DNA from: Rhodonellum psychrophilum GCM71 = DSM 17998
GTDB lineage: Bacteria; Bacteroidota; Bacteroidia; Cytophagales; Cyclobacteriaceae
Direction of reading: 5' to 3'
DNA: 64,000 nucleotides
Assembly (NCBI RefSeq): GCF_000381545.1
Contig: NZ_KB906673.1
Span: forward strand, 1-64,000
Made by a program: the position numbers and the translations under genes. Each line of letters opens with the position of its first letter. Within the stretch, counting starts at the first letter, position 1. Of the stretch, positions 43,244 through 51,813 are shown in pieces. The notes beneath the pieces are model-generated. The model was not told where the DNA came from. It worked only from the letters and a program-made list of their open reading frames with translations, and searched no databases.

Positions 43244-44149
43244 ATGGAAAATAAACCTACACTTCTGGTGCTTGCCGCGGGAATGGGCAGCAGGTACGGT
43301 GGAAATAAACAGATCGATGGATTTGGCCCCAATGGAGAAACCATCCTGGAATATTCCATCTATGACGCCATCCGAGCCGGTTTTGGAAAAATTGTATTGA
43401 TCGTCCGAGAGGAGATCCTTCAATTGACCAAGGACTTGTTGTTGCCAAAATTGGAAGGAAAAATAGAAGTCGATTTTGTCCTACAATCCATCACCAGTTT
43501 TGTTCCCGAAGAATTTATAAATCCCGAAAGAGTAAAACCATACGGAACCGCCCATGCGGTGCTTTGTGCCAAGGATGCCATCTCGGAGCCTTTTGCGGTG
43601 ATCAATGCAGATGATTTTTATGGCAGGGAAGCTTTCGCCGTCATCTCCGAATTCCTTCAGAATGATGTCAGATCCGATTTGCACGCCATGGTAGGCTATG
43701 CGATCCAAAATGTACTTTCCGAACACGGAACGGTCAGCCGGGGCGTCTGCTCCATGAATGCCGCCAACCAACTTATCGGGATGGTAGAAAGAACTTCCAT
43801 CGCACGGGAAGGCAATAAGATACTGGCCAAGGGCGACAGTGAAGAGATTGAAATCAAAGAAGGAACGCCTGTTTCCATGAATTTCTGGGGTTTTCACCAA
43901 GATGTATTTTCGGATATTGACCGGATGTGGCATGAATTCCTGCCCGCCAACGTCGAAAACCTAAAAGCTGAATTTTTCATTCCAACCGTCGCCAACAACC
44001 TTATTGAGGCCGAAGAAGCCGCTTTTGAAATCCTGGAAGGTGGAAAAACCTGGTTTGGTGTCACCTACACCGAGGACAAACCCGTGGTAATCGAATCCCT
44101 CCAAAAAATGCATGCATCAGGGGAATATCCTGAGAATCTTTGGAAATAG
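43244..44149 (+). CDS. Sugar-phosphate nucleotidyltransferase
   Basis: A 301-aa protein. It opens with 'LLVLAAGMGSRYGGNKQIDG', the nucleotide-binding loop of NTP transferases, and has the metal-binding Asp in 'AVINADDFYGREAF'. It transfers a nucleotidyl group to a sugar phosphate; which sugar and which NTP are not clear, and the shortness of the C-terminal domain argues against a trehalose- or LbH-fused form. Single gene. Its final 27 bases recur 450 bp downstream. Confidence 0.85.
   Translation: MENKPTLLVLAAGMGSRYGGNKQIDGFGPNGETILEYSIYDAIRAGFGKIVLIVREEILQLTKDLLLPKLEGKIEVDFVLQSITSFVPEEFINPERVKPYGTAHAVLCAKDAISEPFAVINADDFYGREAFAVISEFLQNDVRSDLHAMVGYAIQNVLSEHGTVSRGVCSMNAANQLIGMVERTSIAREGNKILAKGDSEEIEIKEGTPVSMNFWGFHQDVFSDIDRMWHEFLPANVENLKAEFFIPTVANNLIEAEEAAFEILEGGKTWFGVTYTEDKPVVIESLQKMHASGEYPENLWK
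44122..44148 (+). repeat. 27-bp direct repeat, left copy (inside the gene end)
   Basis: A perfect repeat of 44572-44598, covering the last codons (EYPENLWK) of the nucleotidyltransferase gene up to the first two bases of its stop codon. Confidence 0.85.
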
Positions 44150-44159
44150 AAGAGAGCTT

Positions 44160-44195
44160 CACTATAAAATCCCCATTAGTGGGTATTTTATAGTG
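44160..44195 (+). terminator. Terminator-like hairpin after the nucleotidyltransferase gene
   Basis: CACTATAAAAT/ATTTTATAGTG is an 11-bp perfect stem, extended by CCC/GGG with a mismatch, 10 bases after the stop codon. Confidence 0.65.
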
Positions 44196-44320
44196 AGGTC
44201 TTATTGCCTAATTTTGATTAAAGATTTTTTCGAATCAAAGAATTTGGGGAAATAAAACAACAACGCTTCCCCGTGATCAAATTTAAATTTATTTAAAACA
44301 TAAACGCTGCCTGGATTTAA

Positions 44321-44328
44321 TACCTTTG
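44321..44328 (+). promoter_or_regulatory. -7 box of the 43-aa micro-ORF
   Basis: TACCTTTG (exact TAnnTTTG), 55 bases before the micro-ORF start. No -33 partner at normal spacing. Confidence 0.4.
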
Positions 44329-44383
44329 TTCTTTGGATTCAAATAATTCGTGAATTCGTCGAAATCAAATAAAAGAAGACAAC

Positions 44384-44515
44384 ATGGAAATCTACAGCAT
44401 AAATATTTCAGGTTATATTGGATTAGCAATCCAAATTTTAAATCTGATTTTACTTTCTTTAATTGCTTATGGAATCTTTAGGTTGTGGAAAGTGATTGTA
44501 AAAAAAGCAAAGTAA
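44384..44515 (+). CDS. 43-aa single-helix membrane peptide
   Basis: Not part of any recognised family. ATG GAA ATC TAC... encodes MEIYSINISG, a hydrophobic helix (about 10-35, 'GLAIQILNLILLSLIAYGIF'), and a basic tail (RLWKVIVKKAK). AGAAG lies at ribosome-binding distance and a -7 box lies 55 bases upstream, so expression is plausible. The segment holding it is bounded by the 27-bp direct repeat, suggesting it arrived as a unit. The layout (single helix then Lys/Arg tail) recalls toxin-like or regulatory membrane peptides, but nothing shows such a role. Confidence 0.5.
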   Translation: MEIYSINISGYIGLAIQILNLILLSLIAYGIFRLWKVIVKKAK

Positions 44516-44571
44516 ACGAATAGCAGAATCATTGGGGAAAGTTCGATTTCCTTGAATTAAATTTTTCAGAT

Positions 44572-44598
44572 GGAATATCCTGAGAATCTTTGGAAATA
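44572..44598 (+). repeat. 27-bp direct repeat, right copy
   Basis: Identical to 44122-44148. An in-frame ATG immediately before it (44570) would give the 9-residue peptide MEYPENLWK with a TAA stop, which looks like a duplicated gene end rather than a gene. Confidence 0.85.
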
Positions 44599-44658
44599 AT
44601 CTGCAATTTTTAAATTTTACTGAACCCTAAAAAACAATTACCCATTACCAAACCACTA

Positions 44659-45804
44659 CTACACTTTTGCCTTCAACCGGATGATCATCCAGTTGTCATC
44701 CACCAGCTTTTCCTTGTTGCGCTGGAAGAAATCATGAATTGTATTGGGGAAAATTTTGACTTTTTGATTTGCGAAGATTTCCACGTAAGCATTATAAAAT
44801 TTTACTGATCTCATCAAATAAAAAATTTCTTGTTCATTTGATGCCCACGGAAAGGATTTTAAATCGAAGCCATCCAGATCATTTTCCAAATTTTGATATT
44901 GTGCCAACAAGGAAAAGTCCTGATCCAAAAAAACATAATGAAAATTCTCCTTCCCCTGCTTGACGAATAAAAAATATTTGTTCTTCAAGGGCAAAAATGC
45001 CCCATTGGCTTCAACATAGGAATTTGGTTCATCATTTTTTCCTCTTCTCTGACCAATAAGCTCTTCCGGTAAATTATAGGCCCCATAATCAAATTCCAGA
45101 ATGGAAATTGGGGAGCCCTTCGTACCATCAAAAAATGCAATTTCTCTTGTCTGTGGAAGTAAATAGATTAATTTCTCGGAGTCAGGCACGGACAAAAAGC
45201 CTTGAGGCCCTTCTGCGTTACCCAGTTTCTCCTTTGACCCATCCGTAGGAAAGACTCCCAATTGATCCTTGGTTGCTTCCGCAATCCTTTGAAACAAATA
45301 GCCTTCGTTTCTTTGGGTAAAGCCCGAAAAATGAAGCGTATATCCATCCCCTTTATGGAAATGTAAGGAATTGAGAGGGAATTTGTATTCCCTGATGGGG
45401 GTTCCAAAATGGTCAAAAGAGATGAATTTTTTAAGATAGCTGTCCTTCAGCACAATGGAATCCTGAAAAACCTGAAAATCATCCGCCTGAAAATATTCCA
45501 AAGGTCCTTTGCCCATAGGTCTAATTACGCCCAATATTTTCCCATTGCCAGAATACTTAAATATCATATTCGTTGAAATATCCCGCATCCAGAAATTCCC
45601 CGCGTGGTATTTAAGCGTGTAGGGCCATACAAGCGGTGATTCATCGGGATTGTCCAATAGCACGTATTCGATGCTTTCGAACAAATCCGAAAATTTGCCA
45701 TCTATGGACTTTTCCAAATCAATGGAAATGACTCCTTCGGATGCTTCCTTCGCGCCACAGGAAAACAAGAGAAGCAGGAGTATAAAAATGGTATATCTAT
45801 TCAT
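44659..45804 (-). CDS. Six-bladed beta-propeller lipoprotein
   Basis: A protein of about 381 aa. The lipoprotein signal MNRYTIFILLLLLFSCG has the acceptor Cys16. The following residues show the blade pattern of PF17170-type Bacteroidota propellers ('IEYVLLDNPDESPLVW', 'IFKYSGNGKILGVIRPMGKG', 'EYFQADDFQVFQDSIVL', 'IISFDHFGTPIREYKFPL'-like). These are surface or periplasmic proteins, some linked to glycan or peptide handling; role here unknown. The ATG at 45804 is preferred to one 33 codons upstream because it starts the signal peptide. Confidence 0.75.
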   Translation of the reverse strand: MNRYTIFILLLLLFSCGAKEASEGVISIDLEKSIDGKFSDLFESIEYVLLDNPDESPLVWPYTLKYHAGNFWMRDISTNMIFKYSGNGKILGVIRPMGKGPLEYFQADDFQVFQDSIVLKDSYLKKFISFDHFGTPIREYKFPLNSLHFHKGDGYTLHFSGFTQRNEGYLFQRIAEATKDQLGVFPTDGSKEKLGNAEGPQGFLSVPDSEKLIYLLPQTREIAFFDGTKGSPISILEFDYGAYNLPEELIGQRRGKNDEPNSYVEANGAFLPLKNKYFLFVKQGKENFHYVFLDQDFSLLAQYQNLENDLDGFDLKSFPWASNEQEIFYLMRSVKFYNAYVEIFANQKVKIFPNTIHDFFQRNKEKLVDDNWMIIRLKAKV

Positions 45805-46138
45805 TCTGAAAAAAAGCGAGTATGCATTTAAATTAACAGCGTAATAGATATACCGGAACAAACTTTTCGAAATTTTAAAATGTGAGACGAACCTTCGTCC
45901 CAAAGTTAACTTCCAACTAGAAGTTCCTTAAACATAAGAAATATTTTTTTCCCCAAAAATCTTTCTTTGAAATAATTCCCCTTGATACAGTCAAAAACCT
46001 TAAACTTAATCCCCTATCCAAAAACAATTCGGTTGAATGATAGGAATTAAGGCTCCAAACGCACATAACGTTCTGTCAGAAAGTGAAAATCAATTTTTTT
46101 GTTTTAACTTGAATTAAAGTTCAAACAATCGAAAAATC
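45805..46138. other. Divergent intergenic region before the DoxX gene
   Basis: About 330 AT-rich bases. I see a short imperfect inverted repeat (AACTT...AAGTT near 46110) that might be an operator, but no TAnnTTTG box, ORF or repeat-family copy. Confidence 0.4.
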
Positions 46139-46555
46139 ATGAAAAATTGGCTCTTTTCTACCAGACCCATTTCGAAAGACATCGGGATATTCATTCTTCG
46201 CGTCGGTGCAGCGCTTATGATGCTTACCCATGACTGGGACAAATTGTCCAATTACAGTGCAAAACTGATGACTTTTTCAGACCCTTTGGGCATTGGTTCT
46301 GCATTATCCCTTCAGCTCGCCATACTTGCGGAGTTTTTCTGTGCCATCTTGCTTGCGCTTGGCTTAATGACACGGCTCTCCTTGGTTCCGCTTATGATCA
46401 CGATGCTGGTGGCGGGATTTGTGGCCCACGCAGCAGATCCTTTTCCAGCCAAAGAAAAAGCATTCCTTTTTTTGGTGATATTTATCGTGCTTTTCCTTTT
46501 GGGTCCCGGAAAATATTCCGTTGATGGGCAGCTCAACAGGCCCAGAAGGTATTGA
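46139..46555 (+). CDS. DoxX family membrane protein
   Basis: A 138-aa protein with four membrane helices (about 18-38, 55-78, 80-102 and 108-126). 'DIGIFILRVGAALMMLTHDW' and 'LAEFFCAILLALGLMTRLSL' are typical of DoxX. DoxX-type proteins sit in the inner membrane and are linked to oxidative or electrophile stress; substrate unknown. Convergent with recF, with stop codons only a few bases apart. Confidence 0.85.
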   Translation: MKNWLFSTRPISKDIGIFILRVGAALMMLTHDWDKLSNYSAKLMTFSDPLGIGSALSLQLAILAEFFCAILLALGLMTRLSLVPLMITMLVAGFVAHAADPFPAKEKAFLFLVIFIVLFLLGPGKYSVDGQLNRPRRY

Positions 46556-46557
46556 GT

Positions 46558-47658
46558 TTAGGGTTGAATCCCTCCATTTTCAATCTGAAAAAATTTCACT
46601 TCCCCGTCCATTTGCTCCAAAATCTTCCTGGAGCGCTCCGGTCGGGCATCCGTAATAAACAGTTGCCCAAACTGATGGTCAGCCACCAGGTTCATGAGTT
46701 TTTTGATGCGTCGGTCATCCAATTTGTCAAAAATATCATCGAGCAACAAAATGGGTTTCGTTTTTTTATGCTCAAAAAATATTTGGAACTGGGCAAGTTT
46801 CAGCGAAATCACAAAGGACTTCTGCTGTCCCTGCGACCCGAATTTTTTGATTGGATATCCATCAATTTCGAAAACAAAATCATCCTTGTGAATCCCCATG
46901 GTCGTCCTTTTGAGCACAAAATCGCGTCTATGGTTGCCTATAAATTCTTTGGGAAAATCCTGCGACAGGCATTGGGACTCATACTGAATGTCGATGGGCT
47001 CTTGTTGATCTGAAATAATTGCGTAATGTTTTATCAAAAGGGGTTTGTATTCCAGGATAAAATCCTGCCTATACTTGGCGATCGATTGGGACAAATGGAT
47101 GATTTCCCTGTCATACGGCTCCAGATGGCTACCCTCAAACCTTCCGGTTTCCGCAAATTTTTTCAACAAGGCATTCCTTTGTTTCAAAAAATGCTGGTAC
47201 CTGACCAATTGCTCCAGATAGGATTTGTTCAATTGGCACAGCATATTGTCAAAAAACCGTCTGCGCTCCTCGCTGCCTTCCTTTAGGATTTGTGTGTCAT
47301 CAGGGGCGATCATCACGATGGGCAGTAGACCAACGTGTTCGCTCATTTTATCAATCCCCTTCCCGTTTTGGAGCAATTGCTTTTTTTTCCCATGCTCTAC
47401 GATGCACTTGATCTCCCAATCTTTTTCTTCTAAATCAAATTCCCCAAAAACAGTGAAAAAGTCTTTCTCGTGTTGGATATTTTGGGCGTCCACCCCATTC
47501 AATGCACTTTTGGTCAGACAGAGGTAATGGATCGCATCCAAAAGATTGGTTTTCCCACTTCCATTGATCCCAACGAAGCAATTGATTTCTGCTGAAAAGT
47601 TCAACTGGCTTTGTGCGTAATTCTTAAATTGATTCAGTTGGATATTTTTCAGGTGCAT
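46558..47658 (-). CDS. recF: DNA replication and repair protein RecF
   Basis: A 366-aa SMC-like ATPase. Walker A is at residues 30-37 (GINGSGKT), the ABC signature is 'GSQGQQKSFVISLKLAQ', and Walker B is 'PILLLDDIFDKLDDRR'. It loads RecA at gapped DNA together with RecO and RecR. The gene is not beside dnaA/dnaN here, an arrangement seen in many Bacteroidota. Divergent from pdhA. Confidence 0.94.
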   Translation of the reverse strand: MHLKNIQLNQFKNYAQSQLNFSAEINCFVGINGSGKTNLLDAIHYLCLTKSALNGVDAQNIQHEKDFFTVFGEFDLEEKDWEIKCIVEHGKKKQLLQNGKGIDKMSEHVGLLPIVMIAPDDTQILKEGSEERRRFFDNMLCQLNKSYLEQLVRYQHFLKQRNALLKKFAETGRFEGSHLEPYDREIIHLSQSIAKYRQDFILEYKPLLIKHYAIISDQQEPIDIQYESQCLSQDFPKEFIGNHRRDFVLKRTTMGIHKDDFVFEIDGYPIKKFGSQGQQKSFVISLKLAQFQIFFEHKKTKPILLLDDIFDKLDDRRIKKLMNLVADHQFGQLFITDARPERSRKILEQMDGEVKFFQIENGGIQP

Positions 47659-47762
47659 CTTTAGAATGTGTTGGGTTTTTGACTATTTTCGCATTCGGTC
47701 TTAAATTTCAACCCTTTTGGTTATATTTAAGGCCTAATTTAGCATATTTTATAAAATTCGAT

Positions 47763-48782
47763 ATGGCAAAGAAGAGTACAGCGACAAAGTCAAAGGTGAA
47801 ATACTCCAAAGAAACTTATACTTTTTGGTACGAAAGCATGTTATTGATGCGACGATTTGAAGAAAAAGCAGGCCAACTCTATGGTCAGCAAAAAATCAGA
47901 GGATTTTGTCATTTATATATTGGACAGGAGGCTTGCGCCTCTGGAGCCATCACAGCATTGACCAAAGACGATAAATGGATCACCGCATACAGGGATCATG
48001 CCCATCCACTTGGATTGGGAACAGACCCTGGGGCTATCATGGCCGAACTATTCGGCAAAGCCACCGGCACCACCAAAGGAAAAGGTGGATCGATGCACAT
48101 TTTTGACAAGGAGAGAAATTTCATGGGAGGTCACGGTATCGTAGGTGCCCAAGTGCCCATGGGTTTAGGAATCGGTTTTGCCGAGAAATACAAAGGCACA
48201 AAAAATCTATGTATCTGTCACATGGGTGATGGAGCGGTAAGACAAGGTGCTGTTCATGAAGCCTTCAATCTGGCCATGCTTTACAAAACACCGGTCATTT
48301 TCGTGATTGAAAACAACGGATATGCCATGGGAACTTCCGTAAAAAGATCTTCCAATGTGGAAGAGCTTTACACCATCGGAGAAGCCTATGACATGCCAGC
48401 CTTTGCCGTAGACGGCATGAATGTGGAAGATATCCACGAAGCCGTAGCAGAAGCAGCCGAGAGAGCAAGAAAAGGCGATGGCCCAACATTGTTGGAATTC
48501 AGAACCTACCGATACAAAGGACATTCGATGTCAGATCCCCAAAAATACAGGACCCGCGAAGAAGTGGAGGAGTATAAAGGAAGGGATCCACTGGAGCAAG
48601 TGAAAAAGACAATTTTGGACAACGACATCCTGACTCAGGATGAATTGACCGAAATCGACAAAAAAGTGAAAAAACAAGTCGAAGATGCGGTGAAATTTGC
48701 TGAAGAGTCTCCTTGGCCAGATGGTCAGGATGCATTCAAGGATGTTTACCTTCAGGAAGATTACCCATTTGTAATGGAGTAG
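47763..48782 (+). CDS. pdhA: Pyruvate dehydrogenase E1 component, alpha subunit
   Basis: A 339-aa thiamine-diphosphate enzyme. The TPP/Mg motif runs from 'CHMGDGAVRQGAVHEA' to 'VIFVIENNGYAMGTS', and the phosphorylation-loop region is 'TYRYKGHSMSDPQKYRTREE'. The ATG at 47763 (MAKKSTATK) is chosen; the frame upstream is hydrophobic and reads through the promoter region. No beta subunit or E2 gene follows, so the rest of the complex is encoded elsewhere. Confidence 0.92.
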   Translation: MAKKSTATKSKVKYSKETYTFWYESMLLMRRFEEKAGQLYGQQKIRGFCHLYIGQEACASGAITALTKDDKWITAYRDHAHPLGLGTDPGAIMAELFGKATGTTKGKGGSMHIFDKERNFMGGHGIVGAQVPMGLGIGFAEKYKGTKNLCICHMGDGAVRQGAVHEAFNLAMLYKTPVIFVIENNGYAMGTSVKRSSNVEELYTIGEAYDMPAFAVDGMNVEDIHEAVAEAAERARKGDGPTLLEFRTYRYKGHSMSDPQKYRTREEVEEYKGRDPLEQVKKTILDNDILTQDELTEIDKKVKKQVEDAVKFAEESPWPDGQDAFKDVYLQEDYPFVME

Positions 48783-48803
48783 TTACCAAAACAATAAAAA
48801 AAG

Positions 48804-48850
48804 AAAACAGTCTTGGATATTTAATTTGAATATTCATGACTGTTTTTTTT
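48804..48850 (+). terminator. Intrinsic terminator of pdhA
   Basis: A 9-bp outer stem AAAACAGTC/GACTGTTTT continues after one mismatch into a further 8 bp, followed by a T-run of eight. Confidence 0.85.
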
Positions 48851-48857
48851 AGCAAAA

Positions 48858-48887
48858 TTTGTGATTGAAGTAAAAGCCCTATATTTG
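48858..48887 (+). promoter_or_regulatory. Promoter of the TPR-membrane protein gene
   Basis: TTTG, an 18-base spacer, then TATATTTG: a full Bacteroidota promoter directly after the pdhA terminator and 19 bases before the ATG at 48907. Confidence 0.6.
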
Positions 48888-48906
48888 CGGCTGAAATTTG
48901 AAGAGA

Positions 48907-49620
48907 ATGACTAAGAAACATACAACAAAAGCTCAGGATGAGCAAGCAAATGAACTTCTTGAAAACCCTGAAGTGATTGCCGAGAGGTTGAACAGGGGAG
49001 AAACATTCATCAAGAAAAATTCCAAGATTTTTGGTGGCATTTTGATTGCCGGAATCCTGGTGATCGCTGGCGTCTTGTTTTACCAAATCAACAAGCAGAA
49101 CCAAAACAAAAAGGCCCAGGCAGAAATGTTCCAAGCTGTATATTATTTTGAGCAGGACAGCACTGACTTGGCCTTGAATGGCGATGGCTCGAATCCAGGC
49201 TTCCTTAAGATCGTAGATCAATATTCAGGAACTGCCGCTGCCAATCTTTCCCATTTTTATATAGGTGCGATTTATCTTTCCGAAGGGAAATTCAAAGAAT
49301 CCATCGACCATATGAAAAAATTCTCTGCGGATGATTATTTCGTTCAGGCCAGGGCATATGCGCTATTGGGCGATGCAAATCTTGAATTGGGCAATACCAA
49401 AGAAGCCATAAGCTTTTACAAAAAAGCTGCCGATGAAAAAGAGAACAAATACTTCACCCCAAGGTATCTTTCGAAACTCGCCATCGCTTACGAAGAGGCA
49501 GGTGACTTCGACAACGCGGTGAAAACCTATTCCATCATTGAAGATAAATATTTCGAATCTTTCGAGTTCACGGCAGCGCGAAAGCATAAAGCACGTTTAG
49601 AAGGTCTTGCCTCAAAATAA
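48907..49620 (+). CDS. TPR protein with N-terminal membrane anchor (YfgM-like)
   Basis: A protein of about 237 aa. A cytoplasmic N-terminus of about 40 residues leads to one membrane helix (about 42-62, 'FGGILIAGILVIAGVLFYQI') and a periplasmic TPR domain (about 95-230, 'SHFYIGAIYLSEGKFKESID', 'YALLGDANLELGNTKEAISF'). The design matches YfgM/ancillary SecYEG or PpiD partners (inference). The ATG at 48907 is supported by the promoter and preferred to TTG 48898. Own promoter and terminator, so a single-gene unit. Confidence 0.8.
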   Translation: MTKKHTTKAQDEQANELLENPEVIAERLNRGETFIKKNSKIFGGILIAGILVIAGVLFYQINKQNQNKKAQAEMFQAVYYFEQDSTDLALNGDGSNPGFLKIVDQYSGTAAANLSHFYIGAIYLSEGKFKESIDHMKKFSADDYFVQARAYALLGDANLELGNTKEAISFYKKAADEKENKYFTPRYLSKLAIAYEEAGDFDNAVKTYSIIEDKYFESFEFTAARKHKARLEGLASK

Positions 49621-49645
49621 TGCTTTTCAGTACAGCATATTAAGG

Positions 49646-49676
49646 AGAGTAAGGCCATCGGTCTTACTCTTTTTTG
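49646..49676 (+). terminator. Intrinsic terminator of the TPR gene
   Basis: AGAGTAAG/CTTACTCT stem, with additional C-G pairs inside, and a T-run. Confidence 0.82.
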
Positions 49677-49704
49677 TTTATTCTATTTCCCAATCCGACT
49701 CCAT

Positions 49705-50181
49705 ATGGCAACATCACTCAAAAATCTAAGTCAATATTCCGACAAAAATATTATCGACATCAAGTCAAAAAAATTCGGGATCTTGGTCTCTGAATGGAAC
49801 GAAGAAATCACAGAATCCCTTTTTTCGGGTGCTGTGGATACCCTTTTGAAACATGGGGCCCAAAAAGAAAACATCTTTAGAAAAAATGTCCCGGGGTCCT
49901 TCGAACTTCCACTGGCAGCACAATGGCTTGCGGCAATGGAAGAAATCGATGCGGTCATCTGCATTGGCTGTGTGATACAGGGCGAGACCCGCCACTTCGA
50001 CTTTATCTGCGATGCCGTTGCCAATGGCATTACAAACGTGGGATTGAAATATAACAAACCCGTCATCTTCGGCGTTTTGACGCCCAACAACCAACAACAA
50101 GCGCTGGACCGAGCAGGCGGAAAACATGGCAACAAGGGAGACGAAGCTGCCATCACTGCGATCAAGATGCTGGGTTTCTGA
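49705..50181 (+). CDS. ribH: 6,7-dimethyl-8-ribityllumazine synthase
   Basis: A 158-aa protein. 'FGILVSEWNEEITESLFSGA', 'VPGSFELPLAAQWLA', 'VICIGCVIQGETRHFDFICD' and 'PVIFGVLTPNNQQQALDRAG' with the proton-acceptor His in RHFDFI are diagnostic. It makes the lumazine precursor of riboflavin and assembles into pentamers or 60-mers. No other rib gene is adjacent and no FMN riboswitch is seen. Confidence 0.94.
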   Translation: MATSLKNLSQYSDKNIIDIKSKKFGILVSEWNEEITESLFSGAVDTLLKHGAQKENIFRKNVPGSFELPLAAQWLAAMEEIDAVICIGCVIQGETRHFDFICDAVANGITNVGLKYNKPVIFGVLTPNNQQQALDRAGGKHGNKGDEAAITAIKMLGF

Positions 50182-50218
50182 TTTGGGATTGACAATCACC
50201 AAAAAAACACCTCATTTC

Positions 50219-50248
50219 TTTGAATTGGCCTGCAAGGGCCAATTCAAA
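50219..50248 (+). terminator. Hairpin after ribH
   Basis: TTTGAATTGGCC/GGCCAATTCAAA, a perfect 12-bp stem with a 6-nt loop, 38 bases past the ribH stop. Lacks a T-run. Confidence 0.5.
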
Positions 50249-50333
50249 ACCATTCTTGGATAGGCTTGTTAAGCGTATCCAGCCCAATTATTGAATCAAA
50301 CCATTAGACCGCCACCAAACCATAAACATCCTC

Positions 50334-51653
50334 ATGAAAATAATGAAATTCGGGGGGACCTCAGTAGGAAGACCCGACAGAATGCACCAGGTGAAAGATT
50401 TGATCACCAGAGACAGTGAAAAGAAAATCGTTGTGCTGTCAGCCTTGTCCGGTACCACCAATGCCCTTGTAGGAATTGGAGATGCTCTTGCAGATGCCAA
50501 TAAGGATCTTGCAAAAGAACGCATTGATGTGCTGCACAAGCATTACCAAGGGTTTTATCAAGACTTGTTGAGGACTGACGCTGCCAAATCCAAGGCTGAA
50601 AAAATCATCAAGGAACATTTCGAATTCCTGAATATTATCTTGAAAATCTCTTTTAATGAAGCCATCAACAGGGATATTTTGGCACAGGGTGAATTGTTGT
50701 CCACGAAGCTTTTTTATACGCTTCTTCAGGAATTTGACATCCCGGCGGTGTTTTTACCAGCCCTTGATTTCATGAGTATCAATGAAAATCAAGAACCGGA
50801 GCTTAACAAGATCTCTGAGAAATTAAAGTCGATCCTTAAAAATTATCCTGGAGACAGGATTTTCATCACTCAAGGATATATTTGCAAAAACCACCGAAAT
50901 GAAGTCGATAACCTTAAAAGAGGTGGTAGCGATTATACGGCTTCGCTAATAGGCGCAGCAATCCAATCGGATGTAATTGAAATTTGGACAGACATCGACG
51001 GGATGCACAACAATGATCCGAGAATCGTCGACAAAACCCGACCCATCGCGCAACTCTCCTTTGACGAGGCCGCAGAATTGGCTTATTTCGGGGCAAAAAT
51101 CCTACACCCAGCCTCCATCTGGCCAGCTCAGCAGTTTAATATCCCTGTAAAACTACTGAATACCATGGAACCAGATGCTCTGGGAACGACCATCACCGCA
51201 GAGGAATTGGGCAGTGGGGTAAAAGCGCTTGCTGGTAAAGATGGGATCACGGCCATCAAGATAAAATCCAGCAGAATGCTTTTGGCGTATGGTTTTTTGA
51301 GGAAAGTATTTGAGGTATTCGAAAAATACAAGACTCCGATTGACATGATCACGACTTCGGAAGTGGCAGTTTCGGTAACCATTGATGAGATTACCCACCT
51401 GAAGGAAATCGTTTCAGAACTTGAAAAATATGGAACGGTGGAAGTGGACAAAGATCAGGCGATCATCTCTATTGTTGGCAATCAGATAGCAGAAACAAAG
51501 GGAGTAATCACCAATATCATGACCTGTTTGGATGATTATCCCATCAGAATGGTTTCCTATGGCGGGAGCAGACACAATATTTCAATATTGGTGGATTCCA
51601 AATTGAAAAATAGTGCCTTAAGAAGCCTAAATGCAGGTTTGTTTGAATGGTAA
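50334..51653 (+). CDS. lysC: Aspartate kinase
   Basis: A 439-aa protein. It opens 'KIMKFGGTSVGRPDRMHQV' (phosphate loop), with 'RGGSDYTASLIGAAI' and 'EIWTDIDGMHNNDPRIV' in the kinase domain and two ACT domains after about residue 300 ('IDMITTSEVAVSVTIDEITH', 'ISIVGNQIAETKGVITNIM'). A monofunctional aspartokinase for Lys, Thr and Met synthesis, probably feedback-regulated through the ACT domains. No homoserine dehydrogenase fusion. Start at 50334; a second ATG three codons later is equally possible. Confidence 0.93.
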   Translation: MKIMKFGGTSVGRPDRMHQVKDLITRDSEKKIVVLSALSGTTNALVGIGDALADANKDLAKERIDVLHKHYQGFYQDLLRTDAAKSKAEKIIKEHFEFLNIILKISFNEAINRDILAQGELLSTKLFYTLLQEFDIPAVFLPALDFMSINENQEPELNKISEKLKSILKNYPGDRIFITQGYICKNHRNEVDNLKRGGSDYTASLIGAAIQSDVIEIWTDIDGMHNNDPRIVDKTRPIAQLSFDEAAELAYFGAKILHPASIWPAQQFNIPVKLLNTMEPDALGTTITAEELGSGVKALAGKDGITAIKIKSSRMLLAYGFLRKVFEVFEKYKTPIDMITTSEVAVSVTIDEITHLKEIVSELEKYGTVEVDKDQAIISIVGNQIAETKGVITNIMTCLDDYPIRMVSYGGSRHNISILVDSKLKNSALRSLNAGLFEW

Positions 51654-51670
51654 TCAGATAGTGAATTTCT

Positions 51671-51696
51671 AAAAGCGGGAAAATTCCCGCTTTTTT
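51671..51696 (+). terminator. Intrinsic terminator of lysC
   Basis: AAAAGCGGG/CCCGCTTTT stem with a 6-nt loop and a T-run, 18 bases after the stop. Confidence 0.88.
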
Positions 51697-51751
51697 CATT
51701 TGGCGAAAACTCAATAATCTCTGACAAAAGATCGGATGTTGAGGTGGTTCT

Positions 51752-51759
51752 TAAATTTG
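51752..51759 (+). promoter_or_regulatory. -7 box of the M14 peptidase gene
   Basis: TAAATTTG (exact TAnnTTTG), 54 bases upstream of the ATG. No matching -33. Confidence 0.38.
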
Positions 51760-51813
51760 ACCCTCTTATTGAAACATGATAGTTTTTCCTGAACATTTTC
51801 CCCAAATTCAAGC

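Noticed and set aside
44570-44599. 9-codon ORF MEYPENLWK
   Set aside because: It is the duplicated end of the nucleotidyltransferase gene with a fortuitous ATG.
46100-46130. Short inverted repeat AACTT...AAGTT as an operator for doxX
   Set aside because: It is too short and AT-rich to distinguish from chance without homologous regions.
50182-50333. Lysine or FMN riboswitch upstream of lysC or after ribH
   Set aside because: The gap is too short and shows only one simple hairpin, with none of the conserved riboswitch blocks.
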